64,000 bases of DNA. Origin: Nitrospira defluvii. Its GTDB lineage: Bacteria; Nitrospirota; Nitrospiria; Nitrospirales; Nitrospiraceae. The translations under genes and the position numbers were made by a program. The stretch lies in assembly GCA_011525625.1 (NCBI GenBank), contig WYAX01000004.1, positions 1 to 64,000 on the forward strand. The letters run 5' to 3'. Positions 33,459 to 42,935 of this stretch are shown here, one piece after another (position 1 is the stretch's first letter; each line of letters starts with the position of its first letter). The notes beneath the pieces were generated by a model. It did not search any database. It saw only the letters and a list, made by a program, of their open reading frames with translations, and had not been told where the DNA came from.

Positions 33459-34715
33459 ATGTCGACGCGGGTTGTCATCACGGGGCTGGGAGTCGTCTCC
33501 CCCATCGGCATCGGCGTCCCGCAGTTCTGGAAAGCGGCGCTGGAAGGCCGATCCGGCATTTCCGCCATTCCCTCGTTTGATCCGTTTCCGCTGGAAGGCT
33601 ATCGGTCGCGGGTCGCCGGGCGCATCGTCGACTTTTCACCCGATCAGTACCTCCCCTCAGGCCAGGGCGATCGCGTGGATCGGTATGCCCAGTTTGCCCT
33701 GGTGGCCGCCAAGGAAGCGCTGGCCGATGCCGATTTCAAGATGGAGCGTGAAGACCCGCACCGGGTGGGCGTGATCGTCGGCGCCGGTATGGGCGGGATG
33801 GTGATGGGCGAGCGCGAAATCACGCAACTCTATGAACAGAAACGTCCCCACCGGGTGCATCCGAATTTTATCCCGGTGATCACCCTGAATTCCGCCTCCG
33901 GAATCGTGGCCATGGTCTATGGAGCGAAAGGTCCCAATCTCACGATTTCCACCGCCTGTTCTTCGAGCGCCCATGCGCTGGGACAGGCCATGCACGCCAT
34001 TCGCGCCGGCACAGCCGACGCCGTGATCGTGGTCGGCGCCGACGCCAGCATCACGCCCCTGGTCTTTGCAGGATTTTGCTCGCTTCGGGCCCTCTCCACG
34101 AAGTATAACGATGCCCCGGAGAAAGCCTCACGTCCCTTCGATCGTGGACGAGACGGGTTCGTGATGGGGGAAGGCGCCGGCGCCCTGATCCTTGAATCGC
34201 TCGCCCACGCGAAGAAACGCAAGGCCCGGATGTATGCCGAAGTGGCCGGGTATGCTGCCACGAGTGAAGCCCATCACATGGTCATCCCCCGGGAGGACGG
34301 CGAGGAAGTCGCCACGACCATGCGGCTGGCCCTCAAGGATGCGGACGTGACGCCGGCACAGGTGGATTACATTAACGCCCACGCGACGTCGACTACGGTC
34401 GGCGATGCGGTGGAGGTGAAGGCCATTCGCCTGGTGTTTAAATCACGAGCTGACAAACTTGCCGTGAATGCCACGAAGTCGCTGGTGGGCCATACGTTGG
34501 GCGCGGCTGGATCGCTGGCCGGGGTGGTGTCGGCCCTCACGCTCACGAGCGGACAGGTGCATCCCACGCTTAACCTGGACGATCCCGATCCGGCTTGTCT
34601 CCTGGCGGGCCTGTCCAAGGACCAGCAAACGCGCAAGGCAAAAGTGGCCCTGATCAATGCATTTGGGTTCGGCAGCAACAACGCGGCCGTCGTGTTAAAG
34701 ACTGTCTCCTCCTGA
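33459..34715 (+). CDS. fabF: 3-oxoacyl-ACP synthase II (FabF)
   Basis: A 418-aa thiolase-fold condensing enzyme that extends acyl-ACP with malonyl-ACP. The Cys-His-His triad is visible in TACSSSAH, NAHATSTTVGD and KSLVGHTLGAAG. The length is normal for FabF. It is followed by an acyl carrier protein gene (64 bp) and lpxD, so it may build the hydroxyacyl chains used for lipid A or serve a dedicated carrier. Whether it is the housekeeping FabF or a specialised paralogue cannot be told here. Confidence 0.9.
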   Translation: MSTRVVITGLGVVSPIGIGVPQFWKAALEGRSGISAIPSFDPFPLEGYRSRVAGRIVDFSPDQYLPSGQGDRVDRYAQFALVAAKEALADADFKMEREDPHRVGVIVGAGMGGMVMGEREITQLYEQKRPHRVHPNFIPVITLNSASGIVAMVYGAKGPNLTISTACSSSAHALGQAMHAIRAGTADAVIVVGADASITPLVFAGFCSLRALSTKYNDAPEKASRPFDRGRDGFVMGEGAGALILESLAHAKKRKARMYAEVAGYAATSEAHHMVIPREDGEEVATTMRLALKDADVTPAQVDYINAHATSTTVGDAVEVKAIRLVFKSRADKLAVNATKSLVGHTLGAAGSLAGVVSALTLTSGQVHPTLNLDDPDPACLLAGLSKDQQTRKAKVALINAFGFGSNNAAVVLKTVSS

Positions 34716-34779
34716 TCCCTGTCCGGCGCGACAGCGGTCGACGAGCGACTCACCAGGTAAGGAACGAAGGAACTTGGGC

Positions 34780-35151
34780 ATGGCCAACACAACAGACGTT
34801 TCCAACAAGATCGTTCAGGCACTGGCGGATTATCTGAAGCGGGATGCGGCTACGATCTCGCCGACGCATCACTTGCGGGAGGATCTTGGATTGGACTCGA
34901 TGGCGGTCATTGAAATGTTGTATCGCATCGAAGAGGTCTTCAATCTGCAGATCCCCGACCAGGATCTGGTCGGCCTCACCACCGTCGGCCATGTCATCAC
35001 CTACGTGCAGGGGCGGGTCGCACCGGCTTCAACCAAAACCGCTGCCAAGAGCACCGCAAAGGCCCCGGCAAAGACGGCAGCAAAGACGGCAGCAAAGACC
35101 GGAACCAAGAAGCCGGCCGCAAAACCCTCGACCAAGAGCAAGAAGGCCTAA
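34780..35151 (+). CDS. Acyl carrier protein with Lys/Ala-rich tail
   Basis: A 123-aa protein. Residues 1-80 form a standard acyl carrier domain with the phosphopantetheine serine in [11 protein letters not shown]. Residues about 83-123 are a tail of Lys, Ala, Thr and Pro ([19 protein letters not shown]...), like histone H1 or bacterial HU/H1 tails. ACPs are normally acidic and about 80 residues, so the basic extension is unusual. It starts at the ATG at 34780, with GAAGGA 9-10 bases before; a TTG two codons earlier is less likely. The stop is 4 bases before the lpxD start. Confidence 0.82.
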   Translation: MANTTDVSNKIVQALADYLKRDAATISPTHHLREDLGLDSMAVIEMLYRIEEVFNLQIPDQDLVGLTTVGHVITYVQGRVAPASTKTAAKSTAKAPAKTAAKTAAKTGTKKPAAKPSTKSKKA

Positions 35152-35155
35152 GAGG

Positions 35156-36238
35156 ATGAGCACGGCGCGCACGCGAACCCCGCTGACCGTCCGGGAATTG
35201 CACGAGTATGTCGGAGGCGAACTGATCGGTTCCCCGGAGGCCACCGTGAACGGCGTGGCCGGCCTCGACCAGGCCGGACCGGAGGATCTGGCATTCGTCA
35301 CGTCCGAGCGGCACCTGAAATCACCCCAGACAGCTACCATCGGCGCATTACTGGTCGGACGGCGCCTCGTGGACTGCCCCTGCCCGCAAATCGTGGTGGA
35401 CAACCCCGCCTATGCCTTCGCCCGAGCCGCCCAGCATTTTTTCGCGCGACCGACCCGTGTGCGCGGTGTCGCGGAGGGCATCACGCGAGGGGACGGCGTC
35501 ATGATCGGAGCCGATGCGTCCATTTGGCCTGGCGTGACCTTAGGCGACCGTGTGACCATCGGCACACGAGTGACCCTCTATCCCGGGGTATTCATCGGCG
35601 ACGACAGCGTCATCGGTGACGACTGCCTCCTGTACCCGAATGTGGTCGTACGGGAAGGATGCCGGATTGGTGCTCGCGTCATCATCCACAGCGGAACAGT
35701 GATCGGCAGCGACGGCTTCGGATATGTGCAATACCAGGGCCGGCACCAGAAAATTCCACAACTGGGCGGCGTCGTCATCGAAGACGACGTGGAGTTGGGC
35801 GCCAACGTCACCATCGATCGCGCGACCTTCGGCGATACCGTCATCAAGCGGGGCAGCAAAATCGACAACCTCGTGCAGGTCGCCCACAACGTGGTCGTCG
35901 GAGAACACAACATTCTGGTGGCCCAGGTCGGCATCGCAGGCAGTACCACCCTGGGACGTTATGTGATGGTGGGAGGCCAGGCAGGCTTGGCCGATCACTT
36001 ACAGATCGGCGATCAGGTGATGATTGCCGCGAAATCCGGCGTCACCCGAAGCTTGGAGCCGAATCAAATCGTCTCCGGCGCGCCGGTGATGCCGCACACC
36101 ACGTTTCTGAAAGCGCAGGCGGTGATTCCTCAGCTACCCGAAATCCGCCAAAGGGTCCGCGAACTCGAGGAACGACTGGCGGCCCTGGAGCACACGACGA
36201 AACCTGCTACGAAGCCCCGCAAGCCCCGCCGTAAGTGA
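35156..36238 (+). CDS. lpxD: UDP-3-O-acylglucosamine N-acyltransferase LpxD
   Basis: A 360-aa enzyme that adds the second 3-hydroxyacyl chain from ACP to UDP-3-O-acyl-glucosamine in lipid A synthesis. The N-terminal uridine-binding domain ([17 protein letters not shown]) is followed by a left-handed beta-helix of hexapeptide repeats ([34 protein letters not shown]). The catalytic His is in the [17 protein letters not shown] segment. The C-terminus is a Lys/Arg-rich helix ([11 protein letters not shown]). The ATG is 4 bases after the ACP stop, so the carrier that donates the acyl chain may be the neighbouring ACP. Confidence 0.92.
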   Translation: MSTARTRTPLTVRELHEYVGGELIGSPEATVNGVAGLDQAGPEDLAFVTSERHLKSPQTATIGALLVGRRLVDCPCPQIVVDNPAYAFARAAQHFFARPTRVRGVAEGITRGDGVMIGADASIWPGVTLGDRVTIGTRVTLYPGVFIGDDSVIGDDCLLYPNVVVREGCRIGARVIIHSGTVIGSDGFGYVQYQGRHQKIPQLGGVVIEDDVELGANVTIDRATFGDTVIKRGSKIDNLVQVAHNVVVGEHNILVAQVGIAGSTTLGRYVMVGGQAGLADHLQIGDQVMIAAKSGVTRSLEPNQIVSGAPVMPHTTFLKAQAVIPQLPEIRQRVRELEERLAALEHTTKPATKPRKPRRK

Positions 36239-36248
36239 CGCCGGATCA

Positions 36249-36773
36249 TCAGGCCTTCATCAGCGACTTCCAGAAGAACAGTTTGGCCCAGAAGAAGCCG
36301 GCCCAGGGCAGGAAATACGACGCGAGCGGATGGACCGCACCATACACCACCGCGACGGTTGAGCCGAACAGCAACAAGGCCAGGCCGGCCATGTAGGCAA
36401 CAGGCGCCCAGGGAGATCCGCTCGGAGAATCCTGAATTTTTCCGGTCTCCCGTTTTGGTTTCCCGCTCTTGGTAAGGGCGGGCTGCCGCATGCGCGCGGC
36501 AAAGACTTCAGGCCGATGAGCCAGGATCCACTGGTGGTACGTCGTCTGGAGCCACCCCAACGTCCCGCCCAGCAGCAGCAAGCCGGAGCTTTCCAAAAAG
36601 GTCGCCCAACTGTAAGTGTCGGTAGCCACGAGTTGATAGCCTAAGCCACCGACTCCGCCGAGCATGGAAATCAGGCCAAAGATCCCGGCCGGAAACAACA
36701 TGTAGGCTTTGATATAGGCCGTCGCGCGAGCGTCGTGCCCTTCCTGCTGCTTCAGAGAAACAAGTTTTGGCAT
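36249..36773 (-). CDS. Small polytopic membrane protein, unknown function
   Basis: A 174-aa protein with about four hydrophobic helices: AYMLFPAGIFGLISMLGGVGGLGYQLV, SSGLLLLGGTLGWLQTTY, VAYMAGLALLLFGSTVAVVYGAV and YFLPWAGFFWAKLFFW. A hydrophilic loop in the middle contains EVFAARMRQP. I do not recognise the family. The start at 36773 (MPKLVSLKQQEGHDARATAYIK) is chosen because upstream residues are not protein-like; no strong ribosome site is visible. It lies downstream of the chemosensory operon on the same strand, 299 bp away, and is convergent with lpxD. Confidence 0.6.
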   Translation of the reverse strand: MPKLVSLKQQEGHDARATAYIKAYMLFPAGIFGLISMLGGVGGLGYQLVATDTYSWATFLESSGLLLLGGTLGWLQTTYHQWILAHRPEVFAARMRQPALTKSGKPKRETGKIQDSPSGSPWAPVAYMAGLALLLFGSTVAVVYGAVHPLASYFLPWAGFFWAKLFFWKSLMKA

Positions 36774-37072
36774 GGTCGTGATGGTCGTACAATCCCCTCC
36801 CGAACCGCAAGAGAAAATGTATCGATCGAGGACAAATTCTCCGGACCGAAGCAAAGTCGATTCCTGAATGCTACCCTCGAACGTTGATTCGGTGAGCGGC
36901 GAGCGTTCGCGGCTGTCCACAAGAACTGTGGAGGGGCTGTGCGCAACCATGTGGATAGGCCTTCCGCAGCACGGCCTGCGTATGCGGATCGCTGACTGCT
37001 TAAGGATTGGGCGATGACGGGCGAAGATCGAGGCATGGAGAAAGGCGTCGACGGAGAGGGAATCGCGATCGA
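36774..37072. other. Intergenic region, no gene seen
   Basis: About 300 bases between the chemosensory operon and the small membrane protein. The only structure noticed is TCCACA-AGAAC-TGTGGA (36916-36932) with a nearby TGTGGATAG. These resemble single DnaA-type boxes, but there are too few for an origin. Confidence 0.3.
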
Positions 37073-39148
37073 TTAGTCTATCGGAAGGATGTCGAAAATG
37101 GCCGCTCGCTCCACCCGTCCGACATCCACCCATTGCTGAGCGAGGGGAATCAGCGTGGCCAATCGTTCCTCCAGTGCCGCCAGGCGTTCCCGGATCGCAG
37201 CCGGCTTGTGTTGAGCCGTGACGCGCAGAAAGGTCCGCAGTCCCTGCAGGAAGAGGTGGATATTCTCCGCCGACACCTGGACTGCCGAACCGGATAAGAT
37301 ATCAATCTCGTCAAAAATCGGCTCCAACGCTTGGGGAGGCAGGCGACGTTCCTCACTGTCGCGCGCGATACGACGAAGCGTTTCGAGCACCATCGGGACA
37401 CGGGCCTGCATGTGTGCGAGAAACCGTTCGTCCAACTGCTCCAATTCGTCCAACATGCGTCCGATGGCCCGTGCATCCACCATCTTTGCTCCACCGGCAC
37501 TCTCTCCCTCCGCCCGACGGATCACCGTCTCCAGGACATCCCGTACCGGCTCCCTCGAACGCCCACGCACCACATGCAATTGTCGCAACGCATCGAGAAT
37601 CGGCATCGCGACCGTCCGCTGAGGATCCGGCCGCGTTCCCTGGATCGGTTCGCTCGCCGCTTCGACTTCAGGGGACGGAGTCTGCCTGCGCGGTTCATCA
37701 CTCGACGACTCCTGCGCCTCTCTATCGACCGGTGGTTCGACCGTCTCTGAGACCGGCTCCAATTCCTGCACAGTCTTGCCGATTTCCAACAGCCCCTCTC
37801 GCAGCGACGCAACATGATGTGCCGCTACGGCCCGCTCATGCCTGGCCGCCGCCTGCAGGAGCGGAAACAGCCTGGTCGCCATCTCTTCCAGACCGGTCAG
37901 TCCGACGGTCGCAGCAGAACGCGCCAGATTGCCGACACTTTGCCAGAGAATCGTCGACAGCTGCGCACGACGCGCCTGTTCACTCGTATTATCCAGTCGC
38001 TCCAGCGCCGTCTGAATTTGATGGAGCCACTCCCTGGCTTCCAGCACAAACAGGCCGAGAATCTCTTTTCGAACCGGAATCGTTGCATCCGCCGTGTCTG
38101 CGCCTGACGAGGCCCGCGGCGCAGTCGGTCGACTCGCAGGTTGATCCACAGCAGCCTGAATGACCCCCGCAATGGCATCAAGACTTTCCAGCAGGGCGGC
38201 GAATTGGTCGGACGCGTTGGTCGGCGCGGCAGGCGCTGTCGTGGCTGGTGACACCGATGCGAATGTGACGCGCTCCAGGGCCGGCGGCTCGACGGTATCA
38301 ACCACCGACACATGGGGCTGGAGGCTTAAATCAATCAGGCGCGGCGATTCGGCGCTCGAGGGGTTGTCCGAGACGGTGACACGTACCACCGGGCGCGAAG
38401 GGTAGCAGGCGGTAATACGCACCACCACCCCTTCCTCCCCGCTACTGAGCCGCACCCTGGTACCGAGAGGATACACCGACAACTGTTCGACCAAGGCCTT
38501 CATGATTTCCCTGGGAAAGGCGGTACGTTCCGTCGTGAGCAACTCACGCACGGCCTCGTGCGGCAGCAAGCGTCGACGATACGGACGCGGGCTGACCAGC
38601 GCATCGAAGATGTCCACCACGCCGATAATTTGGGCCAATTCGTTGATCTCGCGTCCCTTCAAGCGATGAGGGTATCCCTGCCCCTTCCCCCGCTCATGGG
38701 CCTGCAACACGACTTCGGCCAGCCACGCATAGTCCGCACCGAGCCGTTGAATGACGTCATGTCCCATGCGGGGATGCTGCTCGACAAGACCTCGCTCTTC
38801 GGCCGTCAACCGCCCGGTTTTCGTCAGCACCTGCCGCGGAACCGCAAAAATTCCGATGTCGTGTACCAGACCGGCCAACGCCAGTCGCTCCAGTTCGGTT
38901 CCATAGTATCCCAGCCCCATGCCGACTTTCGTGGCCAGGATGCCGACGTTGATAAGGTTGGTGATGAGCGGAGAACCAGGCGGGCTGGACAACGCCTCAA
39001 CGACTAATTGGTCACTTGCGTGGAGTGCATCGATGATGGCGGAAGCGAGCGGGGCCAGCTCGGAGAGGTCGACGTCTTCATCCTGCTGGACTGCGGCGGC
39101 CGCTTTGGCAAGCGCTGCCTCTGCTTGCCGGTAGTGATGCTGTTCCAT
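37073..39148 (-). CDS. HD-GYP phosphodiesterase fused to degenerate HPt-like domain
   Basis: A 691-aa protein. The HD-GYP domain (about 35-230) would hydrolyse c-di-GMP. It keeps HD (near residue 98), EQHPRMG, AHE...GQGYP and VVDIFDAL, although the usual Lys after HDIG is Ile. A small beta domain follows (about 235-290, GTRVRLSSGEEGVVVRI). From about 360 a helical HPt-like domain appears (ILGLFVLEAREWLHQIQTALERL...NLARSAATVGL). At the HPt position HxLKGSA it reads GNLARSA, so the phospho-accepting His is absent. The C-terminal about 200 residues match the neighbouring 324-aa protein. Last gene of the chemosensory operon and its likely c-di-GMP output. Confidence 0.75.
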   Translation of the reverse strand: MEQHHYRQAEAALAKAAAAVQQDEDVDLSELAPLASAIIDALHASDQLVVEALSSPPGSPLITNLINVGILATKVGMGLGYYGTELERLALAGLVHDIGIFAVPRQVLTKTGRLTAEERGLVEQHPRMGHDVIQRLGADYAWLAEVVLQAHERGKGQGYPHRLKGREINELAQIIGVVDIFDALVSPRPYRRRLLPHEAVRELLTTERTAFPREIMKALVEQLSVYPLGTRVRLSSGEEGVVVRITACYPSRPVVRVTVSDNPSSAESPRLIDLSLQPHVSVVDTVEPPALERVTFASVSPATTAPAAPTNASDQFAALLESLDAIAGVIQAAVDQPASRPTAPRASSGADTADATIPVRKEILGLFVLEAREWLHQIQTALERLDNTSEQARRAQLSTILWQSVGNLARSAATVGLTGLEEMATRLFPLLQAAARHERAVAAHHVASLREGLLEIGKTVQELEPVSETVEPPVDREAQESSSDEPRRQTPSPEVEAASEPIQGTRPDPQRTVAMPILDALRQLHVVRGRSREPVRDVLETVIRRAEGESAGGAKMVDARAIGRMLDELEQLDERFLAHMQARVPMVLETLRRIARDSEERRLPPQALEPIFDEIDILSGSAVQVSAENIHLFLQGLRTFLRVTAQHKPAAIRERLAALEERLATLIPLAQQWVDVGRVERAAIFDILPID

Positions 39149-39312
39149 TGCCCTCGTGCCTCACCCAAATGTACGTGTCAGCAGGGTCATCGTTGCTGAT
39201 CAAGCGCGATAGGCTGGATCGGTACTCGGCAGGACGCCGACTGCCGCACAACGCCGGTAACGCGGCTCCCTGCAAGCAGGAGATCCTTGTGCCGGACAGA
39301 TGCTGAATCGGC

Positions 39313-40287
39313 TCAGGCGGCAGGAACGAGTCGACTGATCGCCTCGAACTCTTTCTGTCCGGTCGCCATCCACTCTTCGACCATGCTCGCCATAACAAGA
39401 ATACGTCCCTCCACCGATTGCAGGCGATGCTCCGCCACAGGAATCCGACGATGGACGAGAAGAGAGAGGAAGTTCTGAAGGCCGGCGAGAAACGTGACGA
39501 GGATCGTCGCGTTCGTCTGCTTCGCCACGCTCTGAAGCTGTTCGATTCGTTCCAGCGAAGGCCCAAGGGGCTGTTCCGGTTCGGCGACACCCGTTCCCTC
39601 GACTCTCAGCCGACCCACATACCGGGCGAGACCGGGCAACTCCTGCATGAGCGAATCCAAACAGTGCGCGTCCGTTCTATGAAGTTCGTGAAGGATGTGT
39701 TGGAATGTCGTGGCCTGAATGACCTCACCCCCCTGACGTGCCTCATGCTCGAACCGCTGAAGCGCCAGCGGAATGAGACTGCGAGGCGCGTTGGCAGCGT
39801 TTCCAAGCTGTTGGTCCTGTAAGGCACGCAGCGCATTCAAGAGGGTGAGGAAGTCGATGACGGGCTCTGGGGCCGGCACGGCCTCTGCGGGCGGTTCGAT
39901 CTCGATGGTGATGCCTGTGGCATCTTTCACGTAAGCGACGACGATCCGGAACTGCTCACGGACCGTACCGAAATCCTGCGCGGTGACCGTCGTACGATCT
40001 TTGATCGTTTCAATATAGGGCAGGAGTGCGAATGTGGCTCGTTCCACCTCGGGGAGATCGATCGTGGCGGCAGAACCGCCCAAACTGGTAATGCCTCGTA
40101 TGATTACATCGATCAATTGGGCGTGTCGCTCGGAATCCGGCTGGCCTTCGAGCTCGGTCAGTGCTGAATAAATCTGCACGAGCCATTCCTGCGCTTCCTG
40201 TCCGAATAACTCGATCAGTTCCTTCTGAAACTCGTCCTGGTTGTGTTCTGAGTCCATAGAGACGACCGTATCCTGGCTTTGATTCAT
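39313..40287 (-). CDS. Degenerate HPt-like protein of the chemosensory operon
   Basis: A 324-aa helical protein without membrane segments. Residues about 18-120 resemble an HPt domain (KELIELFGQEAQEWLVQIYSALTELEG...SLGGSAATIDLPEVERA). At the HxLKGSA signature it reads TSLGGSA, so the phospho-His is replaced by Thr. The whole length aligns with the C-terminal part of the HD-GYP protein next door, indicating duplication. It could bind CheA or a receiver without phosphotransfer. The start could instead be the internal ATG at 40257; neither ribosome site is strong. Confidence 0.65.
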   Translation of the reverse strand: MNQSQDTVVSMDSEHNQDEFQKELIELFGQEAQEWLVQIYSALTELEGQPDSERHAQLIDVIIRGITSLGGSAATIDLPEVERATFALLPYIETIKDRTTVTAQDFGTVREQFRIVVAYVKDATGITIEIEPPAEAVPAPEPVIDFLTLLNALRALQDQQLGNAANAPRSLIPLALQRFEHEARQGGEVIQATTFQHILHELHRTDAHCLDSLMQELPGLARYVGRLRVEGTGVAEPEQPLGPSLERIEQLQSVAKQTNATILVTFLAGLQNFLSLLVHRRIPVAEHRLQSVEGRILVMASMVEEWMATGQKEFEAISRLVPAA

Positions 40288-40321
40288 TCACTCGTCGCGA
40301 CGTACGGCACGCGACGATGCT

Positions 40322-41797
40322 TTATCGCTTTCCGGCGCCAAGCTGGGATGCGAGACCGGCGATTTCCCCCAACTTCCTCGCCAAGTCTTCGAAGCGACGA
40401 GTCGATTGATCGGCCAGTTGCTCGGCATCTGCCGTGCGTTGTGCCAGCTGCTGAGATCGCTCCTGTTCGTCGGCCAATGCTTGTTCCAACTCCTGGATGC
40501 GCACGGTTCCCGCTTCCAACTGTTTGACTTGTGCCAGCAGGAGGGCACTCGCTTCCCGTTCCGCCGACAACGCGCCTTCCAGTTCCACCACATGAGCACG
40601 GGCTTTTTCCCCGCCTTCTTCCAGAACGGGCACCATCGCGGCCACCTTTTCCAATTGCGCATGCGCGCTTCGGTACGTCTCGAACTCTTCGCGCTCTGCC
40701 GAAAGCGTCCGTTCCAGCTCGCGCATGCGATCCTCGAGATGTTCAAGATTGGTGATCTGCTGGACCAATTGGTTTGCGGCCTCCCGCTCTGCCTCCAGGT
40801 GCGCCTCCAACTCTGCGATTCTCGCCGCCTGGTGTGTCGCATCGGATAGCTGCTGTGACAAGTGCTCCGTACGGGTCCGCTCTTCACCCAGCGCGGCTTC
40901 CAACTCCTCGACTCGATGCGCGTGCCTCGACATGTCTTCCAACTCTTGAGTCATGGCAGCCTGCAGAGCTCGTTCATCCGCCAAGCTCTGCTCCAGCAGT
41001 TGCACACGGGAGGTCATCGCCTCGGCTTGTTCCCGGTGCTCGTCTACTGCCTGCTGAACCTGCCGCACTTGCTCAAGCCTCGATTGCCGTTCCTCCCCGA
41101 GCTGTGATTCGAGCTCAGCAATTCTGGCATCGCGCTGAGCCAACAACACCTGAGTCCGTTCATCGGCCTTGGCGGACACAGCTGGGTCAGCATCATCATG
41201 GATTGAGGGTTCGTCGACAGAAAGTTCGTGGCTCAGGGACAGCACCACCGGCTCCGGCACATTCATGATGATCGGTTCATACGGCTGAAGTGCTTCCACT
41301 CGCTCCTGAAGAATCGGAACAGTGTCTTGCTGAAGAGAAAGCACCGGCGCAGCAGCGGCCGGCTCGCGTACCGGCGCGGCGGAAATGCCTTCCGCGTGAG
41401 GAGCCTCGGACACCGCACCAGACTTGTGCGGCCGCCTGGTCAGTAGATCCAGCACACGATCCTTCAACGACGAGCCCTGAAACGGCTTCTTCAACACTCC
41501 ATCGGCTTTGCAGCTCTCAGCTTGCCGTGACACCTCATCGTTCACGATCCCGCTGATGAGCAGCACCGGAAGGTCCGCCAGATTGGCCTGCCCGCGGACG
41601 TAGGCGCACACCTCATATCCGCTCTTGTCAGGCATAATGACATCGGAGACCACCAAGTCGGGGCGGTCCTTCGCGAGCAGCGCCAGCGCTTCGGACCCGT
41701 TTGCGGCCAACGTCACTCCCATTCCGGCCTCAGTCAAAAGGCGTTCGGCTACCTTACGAACTGCAATGCTGTCGTCGGCGATCAAGATCTTAGGCAT
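40322..41797 (-). CDS. Receiver domain with long coiled coil
   Basis: A 491-aa protein. Residues 1-120 are a CheY-like receiver (MPKILIADDSIAVRKVAERLL) with the phospho-Asp in LVVSDVIMP and the Lys in VLKKPF. A Pro/Ala-rich linker follows, then about 280 residues of heptad-rich coiled coil (RIAELEAHLEAEREAANQLVQQI and similar). Such receivers may position partners or oligomerise on phosphorylation. It sits between the CheW-like genes and the HPt-like genes, so it is probably phosphorylated by the operon's CheA. Confidence 0.8.
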   Translation of the reverse strand: MPKILIADDSIAVRKVAERLLTEAGMGVTLAANGSEALALLAKDRPDLVVSDVIMPDKSGYEVCAYVRGQANLADLPVLLISGIVNDEVSRQAESCKADGVLKKPFQGSSLKDRVLDLLTRRPHKSGAVSEAPHAEGISAAPVREPAAAAPVLSLQQDTVPILQERVEALQPYEPIIMNVPEPVVLSLSHELSVDEPSIHDDADPAVSAKADERTQVLLAQRDARIAELESQLGEERQSRLEQVRQVQQAVDEHREQAEAMTSRVQLLEQSLADERALQAAMTQELEDMSRHAHRVEELEAALGEERTRTEHLSQQLSDATHQAARIAELEAHLEAEREAANQLVQQITNLEHLEDRMRELERTLSAEREEFETYRSAHAQLEKVAAMVPVLEEGGEKARAHVVELEGALSAEREASALLLAQVKQLEAGTVRIQELEQALADEQERSQQLAQRTADAEQLADQSTRRFEDLARKLGEIAGLASQLGAGKR

Positions 41798-41822
41798 GTC
41801 AATCCTCTACGCGTTGTCAGGC

Positions 41823-42302
41823 TCATCCAGCCTGACGGCTCGATGAAACCCCCAGGGTTGCCAGGTTGATGATAGGAAGCTGTTCACCGCCGGCGACATA
41901 CACTCCGGCACAGTCCGGATCGTCGCCGATGTGACACTGTAAGGACGATCGCGGCACCGTCTGCAGCGAGGGCACCTCCGCATCGATACGGATGGCCAGC
42001 GGGCCGTCCACGTGTTTCACGACCAGGCACAAGGACTCGCCTTCTCGGATCGGTTGTTTGAACTTCGCCGCAAGGTCAAACACCGGCAGACACCCCTCTT
42101 GCTGGCGGACCAGCGAGGTAACGAACGGTGTCTCACTCGGGACCGGAATGGCACCTGTCCATGACACGACACCGGCGATCTCTTCGGTCCTGGCGGCCAT
42201 TCGTTTCCCGGCTACCGCAAACACGACCATATGCTGAGGGCGCCCCTCTCCCGTGCTCCTTCTCGCCGTCGTTCCCTGCTTGCGAAGCTGACCGCGTAGC
42301 AT
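41823..42302 (-). CDS. CheW-like adaptor
   Basis: A 159-aa CheW-fold protein; after a basic 25-residue N-terminus comes HMVVFAVAGKRMAARTEEIAGVVSWTGAIPVPSETPFVTSLVRQQEGCLPVFDL, the typical SH3-like core. It would link receptor and CheA. The ATG at 42302 follows GAGGAGCG; longer versions are Arg-rich and not protein-like. It lies downstream of another CheW-like gene, 22 bp apart. Confidence 0.75.
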   Translation of the reverse strand: MLRGQLRKQGTTARRSTGEGRPQHMVVFAVAGKRMAARTEEIAGVVSWTGAIPVPSETPFVTSLVRQQEGCLPVFDLAAKFKQPIREGESLCLVVKHVDGPLAIRIDAEVPSLQTVPRSSLQCHIGDDPDCAGVYVAGGEQLPIINLATLGVSSSRQAG

Positions 42303-42324
42303 CCTCGCTCCTCGACCGCGACGT

Positions 42325-42888
42325 TTACCCGACCTGACCCACCGCCACCGCATCAAGCCTGGCCACAGGTAATTGGAGCCTGACATCCGTCTCCCCTGGC
42401 CCATGCGCCGACAGCCGCAACGCAAACAGATCGAGTGCCTGTTTCCGATTCGGGAGATCGAGCACCCAAAACGGGTTGGCAATCAGGGCGACAGAGTCCT
42501 TATCGGCAAAAAATCCCAGCACTCGATCACGCTCTCCGCCGCGGAAGTGCGGCGGTAACGGATGGATCAGAGTTCGTTCCACATCAACTAATCCCAACAC
42601 CTTGTCTACCTCGAAGGATTTGCCCTGGTCATCGTGCCCGTACAAGACCACCCTCGTCTCCGCGCTCCGACCGTGGGACGCCAGCTTCAAGCGTTCTGCG
42701 AGATCGCTGTGCTCATAGGACACATTGGCCCAGGTCACCAGCCCGTCCCCTCCTACAGCCGTGGGCATCACGATGCCCCGGACCCACTGCGCTGGAAATG
42801 CGATGGAAGAACGCCCGATCAGCGTCACCAGAAATCTGATTGCCTCCCCGCTGATCAAGGTGACTGCCTGACTTCGCCTGAGTCCCAT
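42325..42888 (-). CDS. CheW-like protein
   Basis: A 187-aa divergent CheW-fold protein (FLVTLIGRSSIAFPAQWVRGIVMPTAVGGDGLVTWANVSYEHSDLAERL). It lies 47 bp after the CheA gene and before a second CheW-like gene. In other multi-CheW clusters such paralogues load different receptors or modify the array; the role here is inferred from position only. Confidence 0.65.
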   Translation of the reverse strand: MGLRRSQAVTLISGEAIRFLVTLIGRSSIAFPAQWVRGIVMPTAVGGDGLVTWANVSYEHSDLAERLKLASHGRSAETRVVLYGHDDQGKSFEVDKVLGLVDVERTLIHPLPPHFRGGERDRVLGFFADKDSVALIANPFWVLDLPNRKQALDLFALRLSAHGPGETDVRLQLPVARLDAVAVGQVG

Positions 42889-42935
42889 CTGCGACCTTCA
42901 TTCTGCCAGCAACGGCATCAATCGCCAAAACGTTC

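Noticed and set aside
36916-36960. DnaA-box-like TGTCCACA and TGTGGATAG near an intergenic gap
   Set aside because: Only two imperfect boxes, no AT-rich unwinding region and no dnaA/dnaN nearby; not an origin.
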